From assembly GCA_942493245.1 (NCBI GenBank), contig OW818685.1:3472001-3536000 (forward strand): a DNA stretch of 64,000 nucleotides. Reading direction: 5' to 3'. The translations under genes and the position numbers were made by a program. This DNA comes from DAOPYU01 sp942493245. GTDB taxonomy: Bacteria > Sumerlaeota > Sumerlaeia > UBA8349. Shown one piece after another: positions 34,701-44,079 of the stretch; position 1 is the stretch's first letter; each line of letters opens with the position of its first letter. Under the pieces are notes generated by a model that was not told the DNA's origin, made no database searches, and saw only the letters and a program-made list of their open reading frames with translations.

Positions 34701-36119
34701 TCAGATCTTTTCCAACTCGCAGCTTTCCCCCAGATCCGGAATCACAACCTGGAGATTCAATTCTTTCTCGAGCCGCTCGCGCAACGCCTGCAACCCCACA
34801 TCTTCCCCATGCACCAGGAAGACCTTTCGCAGCCGCGGGCTGGTATCGCGAACCTTGCGGGCGTATTCGACCAGATCGTTCTGGTCGGCGTGACCGCTCA
34901 TGGTGTTGAGCGTCGCCACCTCGGCGCGCAGTTTGTGCATCTGTCCCAGCAGGCGCACAGGATTCTGCCGCTCGACAATCCGCCGCCCGAGGGTGCCTTC
35001 CGCCTGGTACCCGACAAACATGATGCAGTTGCGCGGGTCCTCGATCGTGTTGTGCAGATGATGCACCACGCGCCCGCCTTCGCACATCCCGGAGGCCGAG
35101 ATAATGATGGCCGCGTCAGGATCGGTGTTCAAACGCTTGCTCTCCTCCAGGCCCTGAATATACGTCACTTTCGGGAACTTCAGGATGTCGTGATTTTCCG
35201 AGAGCAACTCCAGCATCTCGGCGTCGAAACATTCCGAATGCCGCCGGAAGACCTCCGTGGCCTTGACTGCCAGCGGACTGTCCACAAACACCCGGATCGG
35301 AGGCAACTTGCCCTCGGTGTTCAGTTCGTTGAGGAAATAGATCACCTCCTGCGTGCGCTCGACCGAGAAACTGGGAATCACAATCTTTCCGCGCCGATCC
35401 CAGACCCGCTGAATCACCTGCCGCATCTCCTCTTTCGCGTCCGAAATTGGATCGTGCAGACGTGAACCATAGGTACTTTCCATCAACAACCAGTCCGCCC
35501 CGGACGGAATCTCGGGATCGCGCAGGATCGGTAACCCGTTGCGCCCGATATCGCCACTGAACACGATCCGGCGGCTGTTTCCGTTGTTGCGGACATCCAC
35601 CCACACGGACGCGGACCCCAGGATGTGGCCCGCCTCGTGGAACGTCGCTTCAACCCCTTCCGCCACCGGTACAGACTCCAGGTAACCGCGTCCCTGAAAC
35701 TGTTTCAGACAGCGCTCCGCGTCCCTGGTATCGTAAATAGGCTCGATTACCTCGTTCGAGCCGGCCTTCTGGCGTTTTTTCGTGTGCCACTGGGCGTCGC
35801 GCTCCTGGAGCGAGGCGCTGTCGAGCAGTAGCGCCTGGCAAAGATCCTCCGTCGCCTGGGTACAATAAATCGGTCCCTTGAAATCCTGTTTGACCAGATT
35901 CGGCAGGTTTCCACTGTGGTCAATGTGCGCGTGCGAGAGCAATACGCAATCCACCGCGCTCGGCTCGAACCCGAAATTCAGATTCCGTTCGTAAGTCAGA
36001 TGCCGGGGCCCCTGGTACATCCCGCAGTCCAGAAGCACCCGACAACCGTTGATGCTCAGCAAATGCCGCGACCCCGTGGTGGAGCGCGCCGCCCCATGAA
36101 ACGCTATTGAAAGATCCAT
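34701..36119 (-). CDS. Beta-CASP metallo-beta-lactamase-fold ribonuclease, CPSF-like
   Basis: The 472-residue protein has the full order of metallo-beta-lactamase and beta-CASP motifs: HAHIDHSGNLP (motif 2), HEAGHILGS (motif 3), FSGDIGRNGLPIL (motif 4), then ESTYGSRLHD (beta-CASP A), SGMCEGGR (B region) and SGHADQNDLVEYA (C). Bacterial members resemble YSH1/CPSF73 and are RNA endonucleases or 5'-3' exonucleases. It lies upstream of hemB on the same strand but is separated by 250 bases containing palindromic repeats, so it is probably its own unit. Length is typical. Confidence 0.93.
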   Translation of the reverse strand: MDLSIAFHGAARSTTGSRHLLSINGCRVLLDCGMYQGPRHLTYERNLNFGFEPSAVDCVLLSHAHIDHSGNLPNLVKQDFKGPIYCTQATEDLCQALLLDSASLQERDAQWHTKKRQKAGSNEVIEPIYDTRDAERCLKQFQGRGYLESVPVAEGVEATFHEAGHILGSASVWVDVRNNGNSRRIVFSGDIGRNGLPILRDPEIPSGADWLLMESTYGSRLHDPISDAKEEMRQVIQRVWDRRGKIVIPSFSVERTQEVIYFLNELNTEGKLPPIRVFVDSPLAVKATEVFRRHSECFDAEMLELLSENHDILKFPKVTYIQGLEESKRLNTDPDAAIIISASGMCEGGRVVHHLHNTIEDPRNCIMFVGYQAEGTLGRRIVERQNPVRLLGQMHKLRAEVATLNTMSGHADQNDLVEYARKVRDTSPRLRKVFLVHGEDVGLQALRERLEKELNLQVVIPDLGESCELEKI

Positions 36120-36650
36120 CGTTCTGTTTTGCTCCTTCTCAAGAGTTCCCTGAGACTAAACGGCCTTGCCTTTTGGAGCAATGAAAAAGAGAACGCGGAC
36201 ACACACCTATTCGCTTCGCCCCGCTCCCGTGTTCTCATGCCCCCAATCACCCAAAGCGAGTAGAATTCCTCCGGTCAAGCCCAAACCCTGAAAATCCTGC
36301 AAAAAAGAAAACAGCGGTCCTATTATTTGTCGCGCCGCGCAACAAAATATCTATTCCATTTAGAATCAGATGTCGAAATAAAACATCTCCCCGTATATCC
36401 TCTCATTTTCGAGCGGGAAACAGACTCAGAAAGTAGGCAGACCTAAGAAAAAACTGGAATTTCTTGAACATCCACAGTAAAAAGGCGTCTGTTTGCATCC
36501 GCATTCCCGTTCCGCTTCGTGGCCGGAACCTGGGGGAGCGCCAGTACCGGACAATCGGGAGGTCCAGCCTGGCTCAGACAGAAATGTCCCCAGACACCGA
36601 CAAAAGTGAACGATACCCGCGGATCGCCATCCATTTGAAAGGAGTCTTGC
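36120..36650. other. Intergenic stretch, 531 bases, between divergent genes
   Basis: This separates the beta-CASP gene (minus) from the GH2 gene (plus). The central part (36290-36470) is noticeably more AT-rich than its surroundings, which fits promoters on both strands. AAAGGAG at 36638-36644 is the ribosome-binding site of the GH2 gene. No RNA gene or convincing coding region was recognised. Confidence 0.5.
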
Positions 36651-38918
36651 ATGAGACTGAAAACCCCGATCTATTTCCTGGCCCTCGCGATTCTGACGAT
36701 CGCGGCCACCCTTTCACAGGCCGAGTGGAAACCTGTGGAAGGCCACATCATGACCCGTTGGGCCAAAGACGTGTCACCCGACAAAGTACTTCCCGAGTAT
36801 CCGCGGCCCCAGATGGTCCGTAAGGAATGGAAGAACCTCAACGGCCTGTGGGACTACGCCATCGTCGAAAAAGACGCGCCCAAACCCGCCCAGTTCCAGG
36901 GCAGCATCCTGGTCCCCTTCCCCGTCGAGTCCGCCCTCTCGGGCGTCAAGAAGGAAGTCGGTGAGAAGAACCGCCTGTGGTACAGCCGCACATTCACGGT
37001 TCCCAAAGAATGGAAAGGCCAGCGCGTCCTGTTGCACTTCGACGCGGTGGACTGGGACGCCAAGGTCTGGGTGAACGACAAGGAAGTCGCCAGCCACCAG
37101 GGCGGATACGATCCCTTCTCGATCGATATCACCGACGCTCTGGGTGACAAAGCCGAACAGACGCTGGTTGTCTCGGTCTGGGACCCAAGCGACAAAGGCC
37201 CGCAGGCCCGCGGCAAACAGGTGCAGAAGCCGGAAGGAATCTGGTACACCCCCGTCACCGGTATCTGGCAGACGGTGTGGCTGGAACCGGTTCCCGCAGC
37301 CAGCATCCAGAGCCTCAAGATCGTTCCGGATATTGACAAGGGCCTCGTGACCATCTCCGCACAGACCACGGGCGCCAAGGACAGCGACGAAGTCGCCATC
37401 GAAGTGCTGGACGGCGCGAACGCCGTCGTGTCGGGCCAAGCCGCTCCCAACAAAGCCGCCGAGTTGAAGATCGCCAACGCGAAACTCTGGTCCGTGGACA
37501 CCCCGTTCCTGTACAACCTGCGCATCACCCTAAAGCAGGACGGCAAGGCCGTGGATTCCGTGGACAGTTACTTCGGCATGCGGAAAATCTCGCTCCAGAA
37601 GGACGAGAAGGGGGTCCAGCGCCTCGCCCTCAACAACAAGATCCTCTTCCAGTACGGCCCGCTCGATCAGGGCTGGTGGCCCGATGGGCTTTACACCCCC
37701 CCGACGGACGAAGCCCTCAAGTTCGACATCGAGATCACCAAAAAGATGGGCTTCAACATGATCCGCAAGCACGTCAAGGTGGAATCGGCCCGCTGGTACA
37801 CCCACTGCGACCAGTTGGGGATGCTCGTGTGGCAGGACATGCCGAGCGGCAACGTGAGCGACGCCCGGAAGAAAAACGAGGAGCAAGGCAAGAAGGCCGC
37901 CGCGCAATTCGAACTCGAACTCAAACGCATGATTGACGCGTTCCACAACTACCCGTCCATCATCATGTGGGTCCCCTTCAACGAAGGCTGGGGCCAGTAC
38001 GACACCGAGCGCGTCGTCGAACTGGTGAAGAAGCAAGACCCCACGCGCCTGGTCAACAACGCCAGCGGCTGGACCGACATGCACGTGGGCGATGTGCGCG
38101 ACCACCACGACTATCCCGGCGCCGGGCAACCGCAGGTGGAAGCCAACCGCGCCGACGTACAGGGTGAGTTCGGCGGCCTGGGACTGCCCGTCAAAGACCA
38201 CGTGTGGAAAGACGACCCGAAAAACTGGGGCTATCGCACGTTCAAGGACATGGAAAGCCTCGCGGCCGACTACGAGCGCCTGATCCGTCAGGTCCACGTG
38301 TTCGCCGGCCAGGGCATGTCCGCCGCCGTGTACACGCAGACCACCGACGTGGAAGTCGAAGTCAACGGCCTCATGACCTACGACCGCGAAGTCATGAAAT
38401 TCAAGCCCGAGTGGCTGGCCCAGGTCAACAACCGTCTCTATCAGACGCCGCCCGTGGTAACCCCCCTCGTTCACACCTCGGAGAAATCCGACGTGACGTG
38501 GCGCTACACCACGGCGAAGCCCGCCGACGGGTGGGAAAAGGCCGACTTCAAAGACGCCGACTGGAAAGAAGGCAAGGGCGTGCTGGGTACCAAAGACACC
38601 CCCGGAGCCGCCGTGCGTACCGTCTGGAACACGCCCGACATCTGGGCGCGCCGCGTCGTCGAATTGCCCGACCTGGCGGGCAAGACGGTCGAACTCCTGC
38701 TCCTGCACGATGAGGACGCTGAAGTCTATATCAACGGCGTTCTGGCGGCGGAAGTCAAAGGGTTCAACAGCGCCTACGATTCCGTGGCCATCAGCGCCGA
38801 GGCCCAGAAGACCCTCAAGGCCGGCAAAAACGTCATCGCTATCCATTGCAACCAGAAAACGGGCGGTCAGAGCATTGACGCCGGTCTGGCCGCAATCGAG
38901 TATCCGAAAGCGAAATAA
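36651..38918 (+). CDS. Secreted GH2-family beta-glycosidase
   Basis: The 755-residue protein starts with a signal peptide (cleavage near ATLSQA). The N-terminal sugar-binding jelly roll contains LNGLWDYAIV and LWYSRTFTVP, followed by an immunoglobulin-like domain and the (beta/alpha)8 barrel. The acid/base glutamate is in WVPFNEGWG, and the nucleophile glutamate is likely in QGEFGGLG. The last 130 residues form an extra jelly-roll module (DVTWRYTT ... KAGKNVIAIHCNQ), common in environmental GH2 proteins. The specificity could be beta-galactosidase, glucuronidase or mannosidase-like and cannot be read. AAAGGAG 7 bases before the ATG supports the start. A terminator follows, and an alpha-fucosidase is next. 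Confidence 0.92.
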   Translation: MRLKTPIYFLALAILTIAATLSQAEWKPVEGHIMTRWAKDVSPDKVLPEYPRPQMVRKEWKNLNGLWDYAIVEKDAPKPAQFQGSILVPFPVESALSGVKKEVGEKNRLWYSRTFTVPKEWKGQRVLLHFDAVDWDAKVWVNDKEVASHQGGYDPFSIDITDALGDKAEQTLVVSVWDPSDKGPQARGKQVQKPEGIWYTPVTGIWQTVWLEPVPAASIQSLKIVPDIDKGLVTISAQTTGAKDSDEVAIEVLDGANAVVSGQAAPNKAAELKIANAKLWSVDTPFLYNLRITLKQDGKAVDSVDSYFGMRKISLQKDEKGVQRLALNNKILFQYGPLDQGWWPDGLYTPPTDEALKFDIEITKKMGFNMIRKHVKVESARWYTHCDQLGMLVWQDMPSGNVSDARKKNEEQGKKAAAQFELELKRMIDAFHNYPSIIMWVPFNEGWGQYDTERVVELVKKQDPTRLVNNASGWTDMHVGDVRDHHDYPGAGQPQVEANRADVQGEFGGLGLPVKDHVWKDDPKNWGYRTFKDMESLAADYERLIRQVHVFAGQGMSAAVYTQTTDVEVEVNGLMTYDREVMKFKPEWLAQVNNRLYQTPPVVTPLVHTSEKSDVTWRYTTAKPADGWEKADFKDADWKEGKGVLGTKDTPGAAVRTVWNTPDIWARRVVELPDLAGKTVELLLLHDEDAEVYINGVLAAEVKGFNSAYDSVAISAEAQKTLKAGKNVIAIHCNQKTGGQSIDAGLAAIEYPKAK

Positions 38919-38969
38919 TTCGGATCGCGGTTGAATCAAGACCGAATCAGAACCCCGTTCTGACAGACG

Positions 38970-39012
38970 AATCGCCCGGAGATCGCAAGATCCCCGGGCG
39001 ATTTCGTTTTAT
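38970..39012 (+). terminator. Intrinsic terminator after the GH2 gene
   Basis: AATCGCCCGG at 38970-38979 pairs with CCGGGCGATT at 38994-39003, extended by an inner GATC/GATC after one mismatch, and is followed by a T-rich tail TTCGTTTTAT. Confidence 0.82.
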
Positions 39013-39188
39013 CCCGTATTTTGAAACCCCACTCTTTTCTCACAGAAAATTCGCCCTTGACTCCCCACCCTGCCGGGGCATAGGTTTGAGCCAGCAGAAC
39101 GAGTACTATTATACCGGGGGCCACCAGACGGGACATCCGGGGTTTTGTTGTGTGTTCCGAACCGGCTCGGCTCAGAAGAGAGGACTGT

Positions 39189-40700
39189 ATGAAACGTATG
39201 TGTATCGCCAGTTGTTGCGCCATTCTGTTGTTGTTCGTGTGTGGACTTTCCATTCAGGCCGCCGACGAGAAAAAGTACGAGGCCAACTGGGAATCGCTCG
39301 ACAAGCGGCCCATGCCCGAGTGGTACCCGGACGCCAAGTTCGGGATTTTCATCCACTGGGGCACTTACTCCGTGCCCAGCTGGGGCGAGCGTGACCAGTA
39401 CGCCGAGTGGTACTGGAATTATGCGTTCGAAGCCGACGGCAAGACTTTGAAAAACAACACGTGGGGAAACTTCCACAAGAAGAACTACGGCGCGGACTTT
39501 CCGTATCAGAACTTTGCGGCGATGTTCAAGGCCGAGCTGTTCAACCCGGAGGAATGGGCCGACATCTTCCAGCGCTCGGGCGCAAAATATATCGCCCTGA
39601 CCTCGAAACACCACGAAGGTTTCTGCCTCTGGCCCAACGAACAGGCCAGCAAGACCTGGGGCCGTCCCTGGAACAGCGTCGAGACCGGTCCGCATCGCGA
39701 CCTCGCGGGCGACCTGACTCAGGCCGTGCGGGCCAAGGGACTCAAGATGGGCTTCTACTACTCCCTCTACGAGTGGTTCAACCCCCTCTGGCTCACCGAC
39801 AAGAAGCGCTATGTGGACGAACACATGACGCCTCAGTTCAAAGATCTCGTCACAAAATACAAGCCCTCGATCATCTTCAGCGACGGCGAGTGGGACCTGC
39901 CCTCGTCCGAGTGGAAAAGCCCGGAACTCCTGGCGTGGCTCTTCAACGAATCGCCCTGCCGCGACGAAGTGGTGGTGGACGACCGCTGGGGCAAGGACAC
40001 CCGCCACAAACACGGCAGCTACTACACGACCGAGTACGGCGCGGGGCTGCCCGACGCCAAGAATTTCTGGGAGGAAAACCGCGGCATGGGCTTCTCCTAC
40101 GGCTTCAACCGCAACGAGCCGCTGAGCAACTACCGCACGGGCCACGAGCTGGTCTGGATGTTCGCCGACCTGGTGAGCCGCGGCGGCAACCTCCTGCTCA
40201 ACATCGGGCCGACCGGCGACGGGCGCATCCCGGTCATCATGCAGGACCGCCTGCTCTACCTGGGCGACTGGCTCAAGGTCAACGGCGAGGCGATCTACGG
40301 CACCCGCACGTGGAAAAAAACCAATCAGTGGACCCCGGGCGAAATGCCCAAACAGGAACACGGCGAGTTCAAGGTGAAGTACTCGATCCTGGAGACGGCG
40401 GGCCTGAAACCGCGCGCGGACAAGGATGGGAAACAATGGGCCGTCAAGAACGTCTTCTTCACCTTCAAGCCAAAGGAAAAAACCCTCTTCGCGATCACGC
40501 CCGGATGGCCGAAGAACGAACTCGCCCTCGAAGGAGTGAAAGCCACCCCGGACAAAACCGTTGTGACGCTGCTCGGGCGCGACGGCGAGATGAAGTGGGA
40601 AACCAGGGACGGCAACCTGGTCATTCAGGTTCCCCCGCTGACCGTGGATGAACTCCCCTGCCGCGACGCCTTCGCGTTCAAGATCACGAACGTGGAATAA
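39189..40700 (+). CDS. Secreted alpha-L-fucosidase, GH29
   Basis: The ATG at 39189 has GAGAGGA 5 bases upstream and leads straight into a signal peptide (CCAILLLFVCGLSIQA), so it is preferred to an upstream start. The 503-residue protein shows the GH29 blocks KFGIFIHWGTYSVP, LTSKHHEGFCLWP, GFYYSLYEW and the nucleophile aspartate in IIFSDGEWD. GLVSRGGN-like LVSRGGNLLLNIGPTGDG closes the barrel. It removes alpha-linked L-fucose from algal, plant or mucin-type glycans. A strong terminator follows at 40733, so this is a one-gene unit beside the GH2 gene. Confidence 0.95.
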   Translation: MKRMCIASCCAILLLFVCGLSIQAADEKKYEANWESLDKRPMPEWYPDAKFGIFIHWGTYSVPSWGERDQYAEWYWNYAFEADGKTLKNNTWGNFHKKNYGADFPYQNFAAMFKAELFNPEEWADIFQRSGAKYIALTSKHHEGFCLWPNEQASKTWGRPWNSVETGPHRDLAGDLTQAVRAKGLKMGFYYSLYEWFNPLWLTDKKRYVDEHMTPQFKDLVTKYKPSIIFSDGEWDLPSSEWKSPELLAWLFNESPCRDEVVVDDRWGKDTRHKHGSYYTTEYGAGLPDAKNFWEENRGMGFSYGFNRNEPLSNYRTGHELVWMFADLVSRGGNLLLNIGPTGDGRIPVIMQDRLLYLGDWLKVNGEAIYGTRTWKKTNQWTPGEMPKQEHGEFKVKYSILETAGLKPRADKDGKQWAVKNVFFTFKPKEKTLFAITPGWPKNELALEGVKATPDKTVVTLLGRDGEMKWETRDGNLVIQVPPLTVDELPCRDAFAFKITNVE

Positions 40701-40732
40701 ACGAAAGAGGCGAACGTCAATACCTTCGGAAC

Positions 40733-40782
40733 AAAAGATCTACGGCCCCACCCGCAATCGCGGATGGGGCCGTAGATCTTTT
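40733..40782. terminator. Very strong bidirectional terminator
   Basis: Arms of 18 bases (40733-40750 and 40765-40782) are perfectly complementary, starting AAAAGATCTACGG and ending CCGTAGATCTTTT. An inner CCGC/GCGG extends the stem. It serves the fucosidase gene and, read on the other strand, could also stop transcription from the minus-strand beta-helix gene. Confidence 0.92.
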
Positions 40783-40976
40783 ACCTGGCTATCGGTCAGA
40801 CCCAATCAGACCCAGTCGCAATCGCCAAGCCCGCAAAAACGCGGAGCACTACTCTTTTCTGCCGCAAAATGAACAAGGGACATCGCCAGAATTTTGTAGT
40901 GGGTCTCCCGATTTGAACAATCCCCTGATCGGCCCATACGGACAAACCCGGGGATAGAAAACACGGGGACAAACAT

Positions 40977-42683
40977 CTATTTGAGGGTGGCCTTGCGGGC
41001 ACCGGATTGAACCAGGGCGCCCTGGTCGTTGAGGACGTGCTTGATACCACCGTCACCGTTGAGATGAATACTGGTGAGGTGGTGCAAGCGGATGCCATCC
41101 CCGGTGGGCGTTTCGATGGCGCAATCGGCCCAGATGGACTGGCGCTGGTTGAAGTAGCAATAGACGCCGAGACCCCAGGCTTCGTGACGTTTTACGTTGT
41201 CGCCCACCTTGTAGGACGCAAAACCGTTGACCTCGCCATGCTTCCAGGCGTCCTGGCTGGGGACGTCGTAGGGCATTTCGGACTGGTAGAAATAGACACG
41301 GCCGTTTTCGCCGTTCCAGACGGTCTGGTAACCCTGGGTGTGTTCCGCAAAGAGGCCGTAGAGGGTGACATCGCGTCCGTTGACCACGAGGGCGTGTTCA
41401 TTCGTGTTTTTATTCCAACCAACGCCCTTGCCATGATCGGCGCGCCAGAGCCAGAGGTTTTCGCCGATGACATTGTTGGAATCAAGGGTGACCATGCAGT
41501 CGGCCTTGCCTTCCCTGGCGCCGCCGATACGAATGAAGATATCGTAGAGGCAGGTGGGATTTTCGGCATGGGAGAGGGTACTGCCCGCCTTGCCGACCTG
41601 GAGAACGGTCCGAGTGTTCTGACTCGTGGCATCGAAGAGAATGCCGCCGATCTTCACCCCATCAACATCGGCGACGTCTATGGCCGGGGTTCCCCCTTCG
41701 GGCATGAGGGTCGCGTACCCGATGCCCAGAACCACGGTGTTGGGTCGGGTGACCAGGAGAGATTCGCTGAGAGAATAGAGGCCGGGGGTGAGGAGGAGAT
41801 GCTTGCCGGCCTTGAGGGCGGTGTTGATCGTGGCGGCGGTGTCCCGGTCAGCCCGGGCGACGTAGAACTGGTTCAGGGGGATCGTCTTCCCTGGAGTCGG
41901 ACCTTTCTCCCAGGAGACGCCGGAAGTGTCTTTCCGAAGATCGGGCACCAGGACGGCGTACTGGCCATCCTCGAACATCAGGTAGGGCTTCCCGCTGACA
42001 AGGGGGGCCTTGTCCACGACGGTGTAGGGCGGCTCAGGAAAACTGTCGGCGGGAGCGCCTTCGCAACCGACAAAAACCTGGTTCCAGTTCCATTTGTTCC
42101 ACTTTTCAAATTTCGAATTGTGGGCGAGCCATTGCTGCTGGGAACCGGAATTGACCTCTCCGTCTATTTTGCAGTCGGAGAAAAAACCGCCGCTGGACCA
42201 GCCGTCCTCGGCGAGGGTGAGGCTGTGGGCGATGTGGAGGCGGCGCATTTCGGTTCCCTGAGACACGGCGAAGAGCATTCCCGTCTCGTTACGGGCGTAG
42301 AAGTTCTCCACGGCGCGCCAGAAGTTACAGGTGGCGTTATAACGCATCCACCGGGCGCTGGCGGTAATCTTGCCGGTGATGACGGTGTCATCGGGATTTC
42401 GGCCAAGGCCGGAGACCTGCATGTAGAATCCGACGTAAACGGGGACATCGTAGGTGCCGGGTTTGAAGAGCACGGCGTAGCGTTCAGAGCCGAACTGGTT
42501 GGCTTCCATTTTGGCAGAAATGGGAGCGAGCTGGGCCTGGATGTCGGCGGCGGAGGCCGTGGCGTCGAAAATAAGGACGTTGGGACCGAAATCAGGGGTA
42601 CCGGGTGTCGGGTCAGCCGCCTGAATCAAGGAACCGTTGATGGCCGCAAGAATAAGGAGCAGGGGGAGCGCGAATCGTTTCAT
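40977..42683 (-). CDS. Secreted right-handed beta-helix (pectate-lyase-like) protein
   Basis: The 568-residue protein has a signal peptide (LLLILAAINGSLIQA). The rest is built of short beta-strand turns, in the pattern of parallel beta-helix proteins: VLFKPGTYDVPVYVGFYMQVSGLG, TINTALKAGKHLLLTPGLYSLSESL, and repeated Asn-rich turns. Close relatives are often annotated as adenylyl cyclase or coagulation factor 5/8 proteins, labels that are not supported by any catalytic motif here. It may be a polysaccharide lyase or hydrolase of the GH55-like type. Its gene is convergent with the fucosidase and shares the terminator region, so it belongs to the same carbohydrate-use neighbourhood. The substrate is unknown. 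Confidence 0.8.
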   Translation of the reverse strand: MKRFALPLLLILAAINGSLIQAADPTPGTPDFGPNVLIFDATASAADIQAQLAPISAKMEANQFGSERYAVLFKPGTYDVPVYVGFYMQVSGLGRNPDDTVITGKITASARWMRYNATCNFWRAVENFYARNETGMLFAVSQGTEMRRLHIAHSLTLAEDGWSSGGFFSDCKIDGEVNSGSQQQWLAHNSKFEKWNKWNWNQVFVGCEGAPADSFPEPPYTVVDKAPLVSGKPYLMFEDGQYAVLVPDLRKDTSGVSWEKGPTPGKTIPLNQFYVARADRDTAATINTALKAGKHLLLTPGLYSLSESLLVTRPNTVVLGIGYATLMPEGGTPAIDVADVDGVKIGGILFDATSQNTRTVLQVGKAGSTLSHAENPTCLYDIFIRIGGAREGKADCMVTLDSNNVIGENLWLWRADHGKGVGWNKNTNEHALVVNGRDVTLYGLFAEHTQGYQTVWNGENGRVYFYQSEMPYDVPSQDAWKHGEVNGFASYKVGDNVKRHEAWGLGVYCYFNQRQSIWADCAIETPTGDGIRLHHLTSIHLNGDGGIKHVLNDQGALVQSGARKATLK

Positions 42684-42805
42684 TTATCCCTCCTTCAAGT
42701 TGTTGCCGGATTCCACAACTTCCAGAAACAGTCGAATAGAACCGACCTCCGCACGGAATTGGGGACTTGTCAATAGCTGTCCCTTGATTTGCCCCCGACA
42801 GAGAC

Positions 42806-43273
42806 CTACTCCAGAATACTCAGCAGTTTGCGGATGAGCACGCCCAACAGGGCTTTGTCCGTGGGCGGCTTTACGACCTTCCAGGCCAGATTTCCGTCCG
42901 CCATGAGCTGAATCTTGAAGTGGGTCTGCAGAGCCAGAAGCAACCCTCCGGCCAGAAGCATACTGCCCGCGAGGCCCGATTCCGCTTTCGCCGGGGCAGG
43001 AGTGTCCAGCAGCGCTTGCAACACTTCGCCGAAATGCTTCTCCTCAGAGAGCACGACCAGCGCAGCGCGCGCGGCCGCGCCATCGCTGGGTTCAGCCTGA
43101 CGCCCCTTGACTTCAGGCAGCGACAGCGAGGTCAAAATCTCCCGCAGCAAGGCCGTTTCCGGCGCCAGCGGCTCACCCATCGCTTTGTAATGTGCGCCAG
43201 CCACGCTCAACAACAACCGTATCGCCAGGGCATCGCTGAGCGCCGCAATCCGGTCCTCAATTGAAGGTTCCAT
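42806..43273 (-). CDS. Small helical protein of unknown function
   Basis: The 155-residue protein is not recognised. Residues 1-95 are predicted helical with regularly spaced Ala/Leu. Residues 98-116 (SGLAGSMLLAGGLLLALQT) form a Gly/Ala/Leu hydrophobic segment that could cross the membrane. A short basic beta-type tail follows (HFKIQLMADGNLAWKVVKP then LLGVLIRKLLSIL). This arrangement resembles small effector-associated proteins found beside NTPase or protease genes, but no such partner is present. Codon use is like its neighbours and the ATG is clear. The ThpR gene upstream is on the same strand, 141 bases away. Confidence 0.65.
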   Translation of the reverse strand: MEPSIEDRIAALSDALAIRLLLSVAGAHYKAMGEPLAPETALLREILTSLSLPEVKGRQAEPSDGAAARAALVVLSEEKHFGEVLQALLDTPAPAKAESGLAGSMLLAGGLLLALQTHFKIQLMADGNLAWKVVKPPTDKALLGVLIRKLLSILE

Positions 43274-43414
43274 CGCTTCACTCCCTGGACGTATTATGCT
43301 TCATTCCCCTCGGGAAACGGGGCAAGGTTAAAATTTGAAATGGAGTACCGTCACTCTCAATTCGTTCTTGTTTGCGGCTTGCCCTCTGTTTCCGTCCTCA
43401 CTTCAGCCAGCCGT

Positions 43415-44029
43415 TCACTCTCCCGTCCCGTTCCCCGCATTCCCTTCTTTCACCCGCAGTTCCCAGCGATGCAGCGCCAGATATTCAGGGCCTTCCGGCT
43501 TTAGATCGCTGCTGTAAAGCGTCACATGATCCACCAGCCCCAACCCGACCGACGCATCGCGGTGGCTTTCCACCACATCCATCAGCGCCGACGCGCCCCG
43601 CAACGCTTTGATGCGCGCCAGCGTCAGATGCGGGTGGAACTCCCGCATCTCCGGCTCGAATCCCGCCCGCACCAACGCATCGTCCAGACGCGCAGCCAGC
43701 TGCACGATCTGACGCTTCCCCTGGTTCGCCCCCACCCACAACACCTTCGGCTCGCGCGGATTCGGAAACACGCCAAGCCGTTCCACGCTCAGGTCAAACG
43801 CTGGAAAACTCCCGATGCCCGCCTCGACACACCGGATAATCTCCGGCACGCGCCCCGCGTCCACCGCGCCCAGAAACTTCATCGTGATGTGCAACTGGGA
43901 CGCATCCACCCACTTCGGGAAACTCTGGGTGAAAAGCGTCCCCTTCTGCAAACGTCCGATCAGATCGAGCGCCCGCCTCTGTTGCTCTTCCACCAGATCC
44001 ACCGCCAGAAACAATCGCAGTATCCCCAT
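43415..44029 (-). CDS. thpR: RNA 2',3'-cyclic phosphodiesterase
   Basis: The 204-residue member of the 2H phosphoesterase superfamily carries the two H-x-T/S-x motifs: HITMKFLG near residue 47 and HPHLTLARIK near residue 132. It opens rapidly hydrolyses of 2',3'-cyclic phosphate ends in vitro; the in vivo role (formerly LigT, tRNA ligase activity) is unsettled. LFLAVDL at the N-terminus is typical. Length is slightly longer than the 180-residue norm because of a Gly/Asn-rich C-terminal tail. It is followed by the small unknown gene at 42806 and preceded by a repeat element and proS. Confidence 0.93.
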   Translation of the reverse strand: MGILRLFLAVDLVEEQQRRALDLIGRLQKGTLFTQSFPKWVDASQLHITMKFLGAVDAGRVPEIIRCVEAGIGSFPAFDLSVERLGVFPNPREPKVLWVGANQGKRQIVQLAARLDDALVRAGFEPEMREFHPHLTLARIKALRGASALMDVVESHRDASVGLGLVDHVTLYSSDLKPEGPEYLALHRWELRVKEGNAGNGTGE

Positions 44030-44079
44030 CGTCCCTCCCCCTTCGCGATTCCGCTGAACCGCATGAAACCGCTATTGAC

